From an uncultured Collinsella sp. (GTDB lineage Bacteria; Actinomycetota; Coriobacteriia; Coriobacteriales; Coriobacteriaceae), in the NCBI GenBank assembly GCA_934646965.1, contig CAKUEZ010000068.1, positions 1 to 10,950 on the forward strand: DNA of 10,950 nucleotides, written 5' to 3'. This document shows, piece by piece, positions 1 to 6,367 of this stretch (its first letter is position 1; each line of letters opens with the position of its first letter). The notes beneath the pieces were generated by a model that was not told the DNA's origin, searched no databases, and was given only the letters and a program-made list of their open reading frames with translations. The position numbers were made by a program, and so were the translations under genes.

Positions 1-20
1 GAGGATGAAAGGAAGGCACA

Positions 21-851
21 ATGAGCGACGAAGAGCTCAAAAAGGTTGCCAACGAGGTAAGGAAGGGCATCGTCACCGGCGTGCACGCTGCCAAGTCCGG
101 CCATCCGGGCGGTTCGCTCGGCGCTGCCGACATCATGACCTATCTGTACTTTGAGGAAATGAACGTCGACCCGGCCGACCCCCGCAAGGCCGACCGCGAT
201 CGCTTTGTGCTTTCCAAGGGTCACTGCGCGCCTGGTCTGTACGCCGTGCTCGCCGAGCGCGGATTCTTCCCCAAGGAGGACCTCGAGACGCTGCGCCACA
301 TCGGCAGCCACCTGCAGGGTCACCCCAACATGAACGACACCCCGGGCGTTGACATGTCCACCGGTTCGCTCGGCCAGGGCATCTCCGCCGCCGTGGGCAT
401 GGCCGTTGCCGCCAAACACTGGGGCGACGACTATCGCACCTACGCCCTGCTGGGCGACGGCGAGAGCGAGGAGGGCCAGGTCTGGGAGGCCGCCATGTTC
501 GCCGGCAACCAGCAGCTCGACAACCTCTGCGTGATCGTCGACCACAACGGCCTGCAGATCGACGGCCCCGTCGAGGAGGTCAACGACCCCATGCCGCTCG
601 CCGACAAGTTCCGCGCCTTCAAGTTCCACGTGGTGGAGCTTGCCGACGGCAACGACTTCGACCAGATCCGCGCCGCCTTTGCCGAGGCCCGCGCCACCAA
701 GGGTCAGCCGACCGCCATTATCGCCGAGACCACGAAGGGCAAGGGCGTCTCCTTTATGGAGAACCAGGTGGGTTGGCACGGCAAGGCCCCCAACGATGAA
801 CAGTTTGAGCAGGCCATGGCAGAGCTCACGGCCGCCGGAGAGGAGCTCTAG
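21..851 (+). CDS. Transketolase, N-terminal (ThDP/Mg-binding) subunit
   Basis: This 276-residue protein is the pyrophosphate-binding half of a split transketolase. Transketolase moves two-carbon ketol units between sugar phosphates in the cytosolic non-oxidative pentose phosphate pathway. The ThDP/Mg motif is clear: GDGESEEGQ at residues 145-153, with Asp146 and Asn176 (in DHNGLQIDG) as likely metal ligands. Other family residues are SGHPGG (26-31), SKGH (65-68), QGHPN (99-103) and TGSLGQG (114-120). The length is about half of a full transketolase, and the partner subunit follows immediately. An AAAGGAAGG-type ribosome site lies just before ATG 21. The stop is separated by one base from the next ATG, so the two subunits are almost certainly co-translated. 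A split transketolase is normal in many bacteria and archaea. The upstream promoter is outside the window. Confidence 0.96.
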   Translation: MSDEELKKVANEVRKGIVTGVHAAKSGHPGGSLGAADIMTYLYFEEMNVDPADPRKADRDRFVLSKGHCAPGLYAVLAERGFFPKEDLETLRHIGSHLQGHPNMNDTPGVDMSTGSLGQGISAAVGMAVAAKHWGDDYRTYALLGDGESEEGQVWEAAMFAGNQQLDNLCVIVDHNGLQIDGPVEEVNDPMPLADKFRAFKFHVVELADGNDFDQIRAAFAEARATKGQPTAIIAETTKGKGVSFMENQVGWHGKAPNDEQFEQAMAELTAAGEEL

Positions 852-852
852 G

Positions 853-1794
853 ATGGCAGACGTCAAGAAAATCGCCACGCGCGTAAGCTACGGCGAGGCC
901 CTCGTCGAGCTCGCCAACGAGCACGATGACTTTGTGGTCCTCGACGCCGATCTGGCTGCTGCCACGCAGACCGGTAAGTTCAAGGCCGCCTGCCCCGATC
1001 GCTTCTTCGATGTGGGCATTGCCGAGAGCAACCTGATGGGTGTTGCCGCCGGTATCGCGACCACCGGCCGCGTTGCCTTCGCGAGCACCTTTGCCATGTT
1101 CGCCGCCGGCCGCGCCTTTGAGCAGGTTCGCAACTCCATCGGCTATCCGCACCTTAACGTCAAGATCGGTGCCACGCACGCCGGTATCTCGGTGGGCGAG
1201 GATGGCGCCACGCACCAGTGCTGCGAGGATATCGCCCTCATGCGCGTCATCCCCGGCATGACCGTGATCGTTCCCGCCGACGACGTCGAGGCCCGCGCCG
1301 TGACGCGCGCCGCCTACGAGTGCGACGGCCCCGTGTACATGCGCTTTGCCCGTCTGGCCTCGCCGGTCATCAACGACCCCGAGACCTACAAGTTCGAGGT
1401 GGGCCGCGGCATCGTCATGCGCGAGGGCACCGACGTGACCATCATCGCCTGCGGCCTGATGGTCGGCGAGGCCCTCGAGGCCGCCGAGCAGCTCGCTGCC
1501 GAGGGCATCGATGCCGAGGTCATCAACATGCACACCATCAAGCCCATCGACGCCGACCTGATCGTCAAGAGCGCCACCAAGACCGGCCACGTCGTGACCG
1601 TCGAGGAGCACTCCGTGATCGGCGGCCTGGGCAGCGCCGTTGCCGATGTTCTGTGCGAGCAGTGCCCGACGCCGCTCAAGAAGATTGGCGTCAACGACAC
1701 CTTCGGCGAATCTGGCCCGGGTGCCGAGCTCCTGCACAAGTACGGCCTGGACGCCGCCAACATCGTGGCAACCACCAAGGAGTTCTTGGCGTAA
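853..1794 (+). CDS. Transketolase, C-terminal (pyrimidine-binding) subunit
   Basis: This 313-residue protein supplies the pyrimidine-binding and C-terminal domains of transketolase and completes the active site with the preceding subunit. It carries GIAESN at residues 55-60, where Glu58 is the expected residue that activates the ThDP aminopyrimidine. SVGEDGATHQ follows at 113-122, with the substrate-binding His121. A C-terminal transketolase domain starts near 190 (TIIACGLMVGEALEAA and VEEHSVIGGLGSAV). ATG 853 was chosen because it begins the conserved N-terminus and lies one base after the upstream stop; the GAGGAGCTCTAGG before it can act as ribosome site. A longer in-frame reading back to 640 lies inside the upstream gene, is rich in Pro and Arg, and is not real. 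A terminator follows 54 bases after the stop. Confidence 0.96.
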   Translation: MADVKKIATRVSYGEALVELANEHDDFVVLDADLAAATQTGKFKAACPDRFFDVGIAESNLMGVAAGIATTGRVAFASTFAMFAAGRAFEQVRNSIGYPHLNVKIGATHAGISVGEDGATHQCCEDIALMRVIPGMTVIVPADDVEARAVTRAAYECDGPVYMRFARLASPVINDPETYKFEVGRGIVMREGTDVTIIACGLMVGEALEAAEQLAAEGIDAEVINMHTIKPIDADLIVKSATKTGHVVTVEEHSVIGGLGSAVADVLCEQCPTPLKKIGVNDTFGESGPGAELLHKYGLDAANIVATTKEFLA

Positions 1795-1847
1795 GGCGGT
1801 CTGCTTTGGCCTTAACTTGAGAGCCGCTTCCGCATTGGGCAATGAAC

Positions 1848-1892
1848 AAGCCGGGGCGCCTTCCATATGGAGGGCACTCCGGCTTTGTGTTT
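1848..1892 (+). terminator. Rho-independent terminator of the transketolase operon
   Basis: A long inverted repeat runs from 1848 to 1885. Outer arms AAGCCGG and CCGGCTT match exactly. The 19-nt half-arms pair throughout apart from two G-T wobbles and one C-A mismatch, and they meet at CCATATGG. A T-rich run (TTTGTGTTT, 1884-1892) follows. It lies just past the transketolase stop and faces the 3' end of the convergent ABC operon, so it may work in both directions. Confidence 0.85.
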
Positions 1893-2084
1893 GGAGACGG
1901 CAGGGAAAGAAGCTAGAGAGGTTTTACGGTCGGGGCCAGGGCGCAGTTGCGCAACATTCAGCCCTAAACCCTAACGGCCAGAGGCGAATCGGAGAGGATT
2001 TCGCCCTGAAATGCGATGGCATGCATCCACTCGAAGGCTCGCTGATTCACGCATCCTTGGCGGCAACGGCCCTCCTTGACATCA
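1893..2084. other. Convergent intergenic region without a recognised gene
   Basis: This stretch lies between the transketolase terminator and the 3' end of the ABC permease gene. I see no convincing coding region. The reading frames that cross it in both directions lack family motifs and start signals. An imperfect inverted repeat at about 1983-2009 (GGCGAATC and GATTTCGCC) could form a bulged hairpin, but it has no T-tract on either strand. Confidence 0.5.
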
Positions 2085-3338
2085 TCAGGCAACCTGATGG
2101 CGTTTGAACGTCCTTATCGCGAGAGCAATGCCCGTCGCGAAAAGCAGGAGGTAGAAAGCGGCGAGGAACACGGGCAGCTCGACCACGACAGGGCCTATGG
2201 CATACGAGACCATGCCGAAGAGGTTGAGGGGGTTCAGTGCGTCGTAGGGGAACAGGTAGATGATGCGGTTCGCGATGCTGCTCGTCATCGTCGGCACGAA
2301 GATCGGAATCAAGATGAGAGCGACGCCGACTGCGAGGATTCCCATGGGGCTGTCTATCTTGGCTGACAGTGCGAGCACTATCCCAAGGAGGGCGAGGGTT
2401 GCGAGATACCCGACGAGGCAGCATATGAGGGCGGCGGCTGACAGGCTTATGCCGTAGGTGCATGTGATGTTGTAGATCTGGATGGGTAGACCTGCGCCGT
2501 CGGCTCCGTAGAAGACGAGCGTTATTGCCAGGAAGACGAGTGTGAAGACCCAGTATATGGCGCTTGCCGCGATCATAGAGGCCGCCGCCTTCGCGCGCCC
2601 GAGCCTTGATTTGCCGAACTTGGTGGACAGCAGGATGGCGTCGGTTTTGGCCCGGTACTCCCCGTTGAACACCGATGCGCACGTTATCACGACTGCGAGC
2701 ATCGCGAATATGAGGAACTGGGCGAGGTTGAGGAAGTCCTCCCATCCTCCTGCGTATCCGTACTCGATGGGCGTTTGCATGCCTTGCGCCCTCTCGCTCC
2801 AGAACGCCCTCTCATCGTCGTTGTACGAGAGGGCCCCGTTCGCGTCGAGCCCGGAGGCTATCTTCGAGCGGACTCGCCCGTAGAGGTCGACGGTGCCAGT
2901 CGTGTCGATAGCGGCTGCCGCGGACACGGGCATCTGGTAGCCTTGCATCCAAGGGCTTGTCAGCAGCGCCATGAGGGCGCCGTTCTTCGCGCTGAACTCC
3001 CAGTACTCGTTCGCCTTCTCCCCGTAGGGCTTCCTGTCCGTCCTGTACTCTTCCTTGACCTCGCCGTCCGGACCGACGAACTCCTTGAACTCGCGGAGCG
3101 CCTCGGTGGCCTCCTCGTCGGTGATGGGGCCTGCGAGCGCTTCCGTGTTTGCCTTTATCTGGGCGATGGCGGCAGTGCCTTCGAATTCGGTGCCCATCTC
3201 CTTGGGGTCGAGGGCGTACTGGGACGTTATGTTGAAGAAGGCTATGACCGCGACCAGCGCCAGGACGGCCGCTATGGAAACCTGCGAGACGCGCCTTGAG
3301 AGCATCTTCTTGAGCTCGTATCTGATGAGGCTACCCAC
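2085..3338 (-). CDS. ABC-2-like transporter permease with large extracytoplasmic region
   Basis: This 417-residue membrane protein is the likely permease partner of the ATPase encoded just upstream. One membrane segment lies near the N-terminus (about 20-36). A long hydrophilic stretch (about 38-200) follows and is expected outside the membrane. Five more hydrophobic segments are visible at about 203-223, 255-277, 297-325, 331-350 and 380-406. This is the layout of ABC-2-type permeases used for export of peptides, lantibiotics or lipids, but the substrate cannot be read from the sequence. The GTG start at 3338 was chosen because it follows AAAGGAG at suitable spacing, overlaps the ATPase stop by 8 nt and begins the typical basic N-terminus (SLIRYELKKML). 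A longer frame to 3509 would lie inside the ATPase gene. Confidence 0.85.
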   Translation of the reverse strand: MGSLIRYELKKMLSRRVSQVSIAAVLALVAVIAFFNITSQYALDPKEMGTEFEGTAAIAQIKANTEALAGPITDEEATEALREFKEFVGPDGEVKEEYRTDRKPYGEKANEYWEFSAKNGALMALLTSPWMQGYQMPVSAAAAIDTTGTVDLYGRVRSKIASGLDANGALSYNDDERAFWSERAQGMQTPIEYGYAGGWEDFLNLAQFLIFAMLAVVITCASVFNGEYRAKTDAILLSTKFGKSRLGRAKAAASMIAASAIYWVFTLVFLAITLVFYGADGAGLPIQIYNITCTYGISLSAAALICCLVGYLATLALLGIVLALSAKIDSPMGILAVGVALILIPIFVPTMTSSIANRIIYLFPYDALNPLNLFGMVSYAIGPVVVELPVFLAAFYLLLFATGIALAIRTFKRHQVA

Positions 3339-4278
3339 GGCGCGCTCCTTTCCTGCGTGCGATTGCGTCCCGTCCCGCTTCCGCTTTCGTCCGCGAAACC
3401 GGCAGGCCCCCGGACTGCTCCTGGAAGAGGTAGAGGTAGACGTCCTCCAGCGTCGGCTCCACGGCGCGCGCGCTCGGATGCGGGCGCTGCTGCGCCACCA
3501 CGCGAACAATGGCAGAGCCGTCCTGGGCGTAGTGGATGTTGCCCACCGTGAGCGATGCCGACATGGCGTCTGCCTCCCTCGGGGCGACAGTGCACTCCCA
3601 GACGCATCCCCTGATGTCCCCTGTGATCTCGTCGACCGTGCCCGTCGTGATGATGCCGCCAGCGCGCATCACGAGGATCTCGTCGGCGATGTACTCCACA
3701 TCAGAGACGATGTGCGTGGAAAGGATGACGATCTTGTCTTGGGCGAGAGAGGATATGAGGTTGCGGAAGCGGACGCGCTCCTTGGGGTCGAGCCCTGCGG
3801 TGGGCTCGTCGAGCACGAGGACAGACGGGTCGTTGAGCACCGCCTGGGCGATGCCGAGCCGCTGCTTCATGCCGCCGGAGAAGGTCTTGACCTTCCGCTT
3901 TGCGGCCTCTGCGAGACCGACAACTCCCAGGAGTTCGCGCGTACGCACTTTCGCCTGCTGCGCGGTGAGCCCCTTGAGCGATGCCAGGTACATCATGAAA
4001 TCGCAGGCCGTGAAGTCCGGGTAGTAGCCGAAGTCCTGGGGCAGGTACCCGAGGCGCGCCCGATAGCCGTCGCCAAGCTGGTCTATGGGGGTGCCCCCGA
4101 ACAACACGCTTCCCGATGTCGGCCTCATGACGTCGCATATCATGCGCATGAGCGTGGTCTTGCCTGCGCCGTTGGCCCCGAGTAGGCCGTAGACGCCGGG
4201 CGTGAAGCTGAAGCTCACGCGGTCGACGGCGATATGGCTGCCGAACTGCTTGGTGAGCCTGTCAAGCCTGAGTTCCAT
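3331..4278 (-). CDS. ABC transporter ATP-binding protein (BcrA/CcmA type)
   Basis: This 315-residue cytosolic ATPase is expected to drive the permease encoded downstream. All the nucleotide-binding motifs are present and in order: Walker A GANGAGKT (34-41), Q-loop Gln81 in YLPQDFG, signature FSGGMKQR (133-140), Walker B VLVLDEP (153-159) with catalytic Glu158, and switch His189 in LSTHIV. The C-terminal 100 residues are typical of the drug and peptide exporter subfamily. ATG 4278 was chosen because AAGGA precedes it at good spacing and the protein then starts MELRLDRLTKQFG. The alternative ATG at 4314 is preceded by pyrimidines. Its stop overlaps the permease GTG, so the two are probably translationally coupled. 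Confidence 0.93.
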   Translation of the reverse strand: MELRLDRLTKQFGSHIAVDRVSFSFTPGVYGLLGANGAGKTTLMRMICDVMRPTSGSVLFGGTPIDQLGDGYRARLGYLPQDFGYYPDFTACDFMMYLASLKGLTAQQAKVRTRELLGVVGLAEAAKRKVKTFSGGMKQRLGIAQAVLNDPSVLVLDEPTAGLDPKERVRFRNLISSLAQDKIVILSTHIVSDVEYIADEILVMRAGGIITTGTVDEITGDIRGCVWECTVAPREADAMSASLTVGNIHYAQDGSAIVRVVAQQRPHPSARAVEPTLEDVYLYLFQEQSGGLPVSRTKAEAGRDAIARRKGARRG

Positions 4279-4326
4279 GTTCGTTCCTTGTCCTTCGTTC
4301 GATGTTGCAGGCATGCAGGAGGAGAG

Positions 4327-5112
4327 CTAGAGCGCCGCCTTTGACGGGCGTGGCGAGAGGCCGCCTGAGACGCAGCGTATGAGCCTTGACGCCTCCAGGG
4401 CGGTGAGCGCCATGGAGGCCATGAGCGCCGTGACCCATACGGCGAGAGACGCGCCCTCGTACCAGAGGGGGAACGCCGTGCTCAGCAGCCAGAGCGCTGC
4501 GAGTACGGACATCGCAGGGGCGACGCTGGCGACGAGCGAGTTGCCCGGCAGACGGCGCGCCGCATAGAAGCAGGCGGCACACGAGCAGAAGAACGGCGTG
4601 CATGCGTACAGCAGTACGCGAAGCGCGTCGATCCCCGCGAGCGTTGGCACTGCCGCAACGGAGAGCGTAATCCAAAGCACGTCGGCAAGGCCGAAAAGCA
4701 AAAGCCTGCTCGCCAACACTTGCACGCAGCTGAACCGGCACGAGTACTCCATCTCGCAGACGCGGGTCTCGAAGCTCTTGAATACCGATGGTGCCGCTAT
4801 GGCAACCGAGAGGGCCGATGCCGCCATGACGACGACGGGACTTCCCGAGCGCGGGCCGATCACGCCGACGAGAACGAGCATGCATGCCAGAAGCGCGATC
4901 TGGAGCATCCATGCCCAGGGACGCACGAACCGGACCTGGCTCGCGACGAACCGCCAGAGCGGGATGTAATCCGCCTCCCTCGCGCCTCCGCAGGCGCGAG
5001 CCGCCTCTGCTTCCACGAGCAGCAAGGTGCGCTTGCGCGCCGAGGCATCGGGGGATGCCGCGTCGGCGGCGTAGTAGCTCCTCAGCGCATCCTTTAGCTT
5101 CGAGTCATCCAT
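4327..5112 (-). CDS. Six-helix membrane protein, candidate sigma-factor regulator
   Basis: This 261-residue protein is not assigned to a named family. It has a charged N-terminal region of about 65 residues, expected in the cytosol, then about six hydrophobic segments (roughly 66-84, 91-108, 134-156, 164-184, 192-212 and 220-240). A Cys-containing loop (RVCEMEYSCRFSC, 117-129) lies between the second and third. Its ATG overlaps the stop of the ECF sigma gene by 8 nt, and the ABC genes follow 48 nt later. Genes in this position next to ECF sigma factors are often anti-sigma factors. Here no HxxxCxxC zinc motif is present in the N-terminal region, so an anti-sigma role is inference from position only. 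It could instead be a third subunit of the transporter. Confidence 0.72.
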   Translation of the reverse strand: MDDSKLKDALRSYYAADAASPDASARKRTLLLVEAEAARACGGAREADYIPLWRFVASQVRFVRPWAWMLQIALLACMLVLVGVIGPRSGSPVVVMAASALSVAIAAPSVFKSFETRVCEMEYSCRFSCVQVLASRLLLFGLADVLWITLSVAAVPTLAGIDALRVLLYACTPFFCSCAACFYAARRLPGNSLVASVAPAMSVLAALWLLSTAFPLWYEGASLAVWVTALMASMALTALEASRLIRCVSGGLSPRPSKAAL

Positions 5113-5641
5113 TGCCTTCTCCCATCAGTTCCTTGAGCCTGCCGAGCGCGCGCCGCTCGATTCGATAGAGAGCGAACCTCGACTTCCCCGTCACGGCGGA
5201 GATATCGGACATAGGCAGGTCCTGGCCGTAGCGAAGCTCGATGACCTCGCGCTCCTCTTCCGTAAGGCGGGCGAGGGCACCCGCCATGGTCAGCCGTCCG
5301 TCCATGTCTGCATGCCGCATGTCAGGAATTGTCTGCACATCGTCCTCGTCCAAGGCACCAACCGGTCTCTGACCTCGGTAGAAGTCGGCACAGACATTGC
5401 GCGCGCAGGCGTAGAGATACGCAAGGGGCTTTCCATGCTCGGCGTATAGCGCATCGCTCCGCACGAGCCGAAGGAACACCTCCTGCGTCACGTCTTGGGC
5501 ATCCTCTTTCGAGGGGAGCCTTCGCGCGCAGTAGCGGTATACCTTGTCGTAGTGCTCCTCTGCGAAGCGCCCTACCAAAGAGTCGTTCTCGCGGCCTGGC
5601 GCGTCCGCCCTGCCGTTGCTGCCGTATGGAAAGCTATGCAT
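5105..5641 (-). CDS. ECF-type RNA polymerase sigma factor
   Basis: This 178-residue protein has the two-domain build of extracytoplasmic-function sigma factors. Region 2 spans about 24-92 and includes DAQDVTQEVFLRL (47-59), which binds core polymerase and the -10 element. Region 4 spans about 115-172, with LTEEEREVIELRY and a helix-turn-helix around DISAVTGKSRFALYRIERRAL. It is the first gene of the minus-strand operon and probably directs transcription of the membrane protein and ABC genes behind it, a common arrangement for cell-envelope or antimicrobial-peptide stress. ATG 5641 is preceded by a very strong AGGAGGTGA (5651-5659). I could not identify its promoter with confidence. Confidence 0.92.
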   Translation of the reverse strand: MHSFPYGSNGRADAPGRENDSLVGRFAEEHYDKVYRYCARRLPSKEDAQDVTQEVFLRLVRSDALYAEHGKPLAYLYACARNVCADFYRGQRPVGALDEDDVQTIPDMRHADMDGRLTMAGALARLTEEEREVIELRYGQDLPMSDISAVTGKSRFALYRIERRALGRLKELMGEGNG

Positions 5642-5705
5642 TCTCTTCCCTCACCTCCTATAGGGCATAACGTGGTTTGGCGCCGGGATGTGCGCGGAAT
5701 TTTGA

Positions 5706-5909
5706 TATTTACGTCCCATTTTGTATCCATGCGGCAGCCCTGTGAGTGGCGGGCATTTCGCTGAATTCCAGCATGTCAGGGATGATGGCTGGGATATTAA
5801 TGGGGTTAGGGTGCATCCAGAGCTTATTGCATCGGGCGGCTTGAGCGTTTTCGGAGAAGAGATTGGGCGGTTTATGCGAGAGTATTTAAGAGGTGGCACC
5901 GCTCATTAG
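5706..5909 (+). pseudogene. Orphan C-terminal fragment of an unrecognised protein
   Basis: An open stretch of about 67 codons ends at TAG 5907-5909, with an in-frame TGA at 5703. The translation looks like ordinary globular protein (for example SGGHFAEFQH, WDINGVRVHPEL and SVFGEEIGRFMREYL), not like a shadow frame. No usable start is visible: the only early candidate is TTG 5721 with no ribosome site, and the first ATG is close to the end. I read it as the 3' remnant of a gene cut off when the neighbouring accessory block arrived. I do not recognise the family. It could instead be a small gene with an unusual start. Confidence 0.4.
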
Positions 5910-5921
5910 AAAACCCTAACG

Positions 5922-5941
5922 TCAGACGAGTATCAGTCTGA
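5922..5941. repeat. Short inverted repeat
   Basis: TCAGAC (5922-5927) and GTCTGA (5936-5941) are exact inverted copies around an 8-nt loop. The repeat lies between the orphan fragment and the toxin-antitoxin promoter. With no T-tract, a terminator role is doubtful. Confidence 0.35.
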
Positions 5942-5962
5942 GTGGTCTAGGTACAGAATTAA

Positions 5963-6000
5963 ATTGATCTTAAAAGTCAATATTGACCTCAGAGGTCAAT
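5963..6000. promoter_or_regulatory. Two tandem 19-bp operators of the toxin-antitoxin operon
   Basis: Two palindromic sites lie directly head to tail with no gap. Site 1 (5963-5981) is ATTGATCT-TAA-AAGTCAAT and site 2 (5982-6000) is ATTGACCT-CAG-AGGTCAAT. Site 2 has perfect 8-bp arms; site 1 has one mismatched pair within its 8-bp arms. The junction also forms a perfect 12-bp palindrome, GTCAATATTGAC (5976-5987). Site 2 covers the -35 hexamer. This fits binding by dimers of the HigA-type Xre antitoxin encoded downstream and autorepression of the operon. The sequence structure is direct observation; the binding protein is inferred. Confidence 0.75.
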
Positions 6001-6011
6001 TGCAATATCCT
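5983..6011 (+). promoter_or_regulatory. Sigma-70-type promoter of the toxin-antitoxin operon
   Basis: TTGACC (5983-5988) and TATCCT (6006-6011) are separated by exactly 17 bases. The -35 lies inside the second operator, so a bound repressor would block polymerase. The -10 ends 19 bases before the toxin ATG, which leaves a short leader carrying a strong ribosome site. Confidence 0.65.
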
Positions 6012-6030
6012 TCTATCAAAGGAGGTGGCG

Positions 6031-6345
6031 ATGGATATCGAATATGCAAGCAAGTCGCTGGAGAAGAGCCTTAAGGATCAGAGGGCGATAACGAGGAACT
6101 ACGGCAAGATAGCCAAGAACCTCATTCATCGTCTTTCCGATCTGCGGGTTGCGAATGACCTTTCGCAGATTACCCATCTGCCGCCGCCGCGCAGGCACAA
6201 GCTGACCGGCAACTTTGAGGGCTGTTGGGGAATCGACCTCAGCAAGAACATGAGACTGGTCATCCGTCCCGTCGGGGAGTTTGACCCGGATGACCTTACG
6301 ACGATCACCAGCGTCTGCATCGTGGATATTCAGGACTACCACTGA
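6031..6345 (+). CDS. HigB/RelE-family toxin of a type II toxin-antitoxin pair
   Basis: This 104-residue protein fits the HigB branch of the RelE superfamily, whose members cleave mRNA on the ribosome. Its central part, with PPPRRHKLTG (51-60), CWGIDL (65-70) and MRLVIRP (74-80), matches the family pattern in which a basic strand region is followed by a strand ending in an Arg-rich active face. Toxin first and antitoxin second is the usual higBA order. AAAGGAGGTG precedes ATG 6031 at good spacing. The longer in-frame reading from 5983 starts inside the -35 element and was rejected. The antitoxin ATG follows the stop by 22 bases. The protein is slightly longer than classical HigB of about 90 residues, with an extended N-terminal helical part. 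Activity is inferred from family and context. Confidence 0.85.
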   Translation: MDIEYASKSLEKSLKDQRAITRNYGKIAKNLIHRLSDLRVANDLSQITHLPPPRRHKLTGNFEGCWGIDLSKNMRLVIRPVGEFDPDDLTTITSVCIVDIQDYH

Positions 6346-6367
6346 GCTAGGAGAGGAGAAGATAGCT

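Noticed and set aside
826..1866. 346-codon open frame on the minus strand across the transketolase C-subunit gene
   Set aside because: It is the antisense shadow of a well-supported gene in GC-rich DNA, is rich in Gly, Ala, His and Asp, and has no family motif.
2047..2745. 232-codon minus-strand frame overlapping the permease gene
   Set aside because: It is rich in Arg, Pro and His with no membrane segments or motifs, and it overlaps the permease in another frame.
3339..3509. Longer N-terminus for the ABC permease from 3509
   Set aside because: It would lie inside the ATPase gene and is Arg/Ser-rich. GTG 3338 has a proper ribosome site and a conserved-looking start.
1966..5921. AAACCCTAACG present at 1966-1976 and 5911-5921, flanking the sigma/ABC operon like direct repeats
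   Set aside because: Several matching 11-mers are expected by chance in a window of this size, and nothing else suggests an integration site.
5983..6030. Earlier start for the HigB-like toxin at 5983
   Set aside because: It would begin inside the -35 element and operator. ATG 6031 has a strong ribosome site and fits the family length better.
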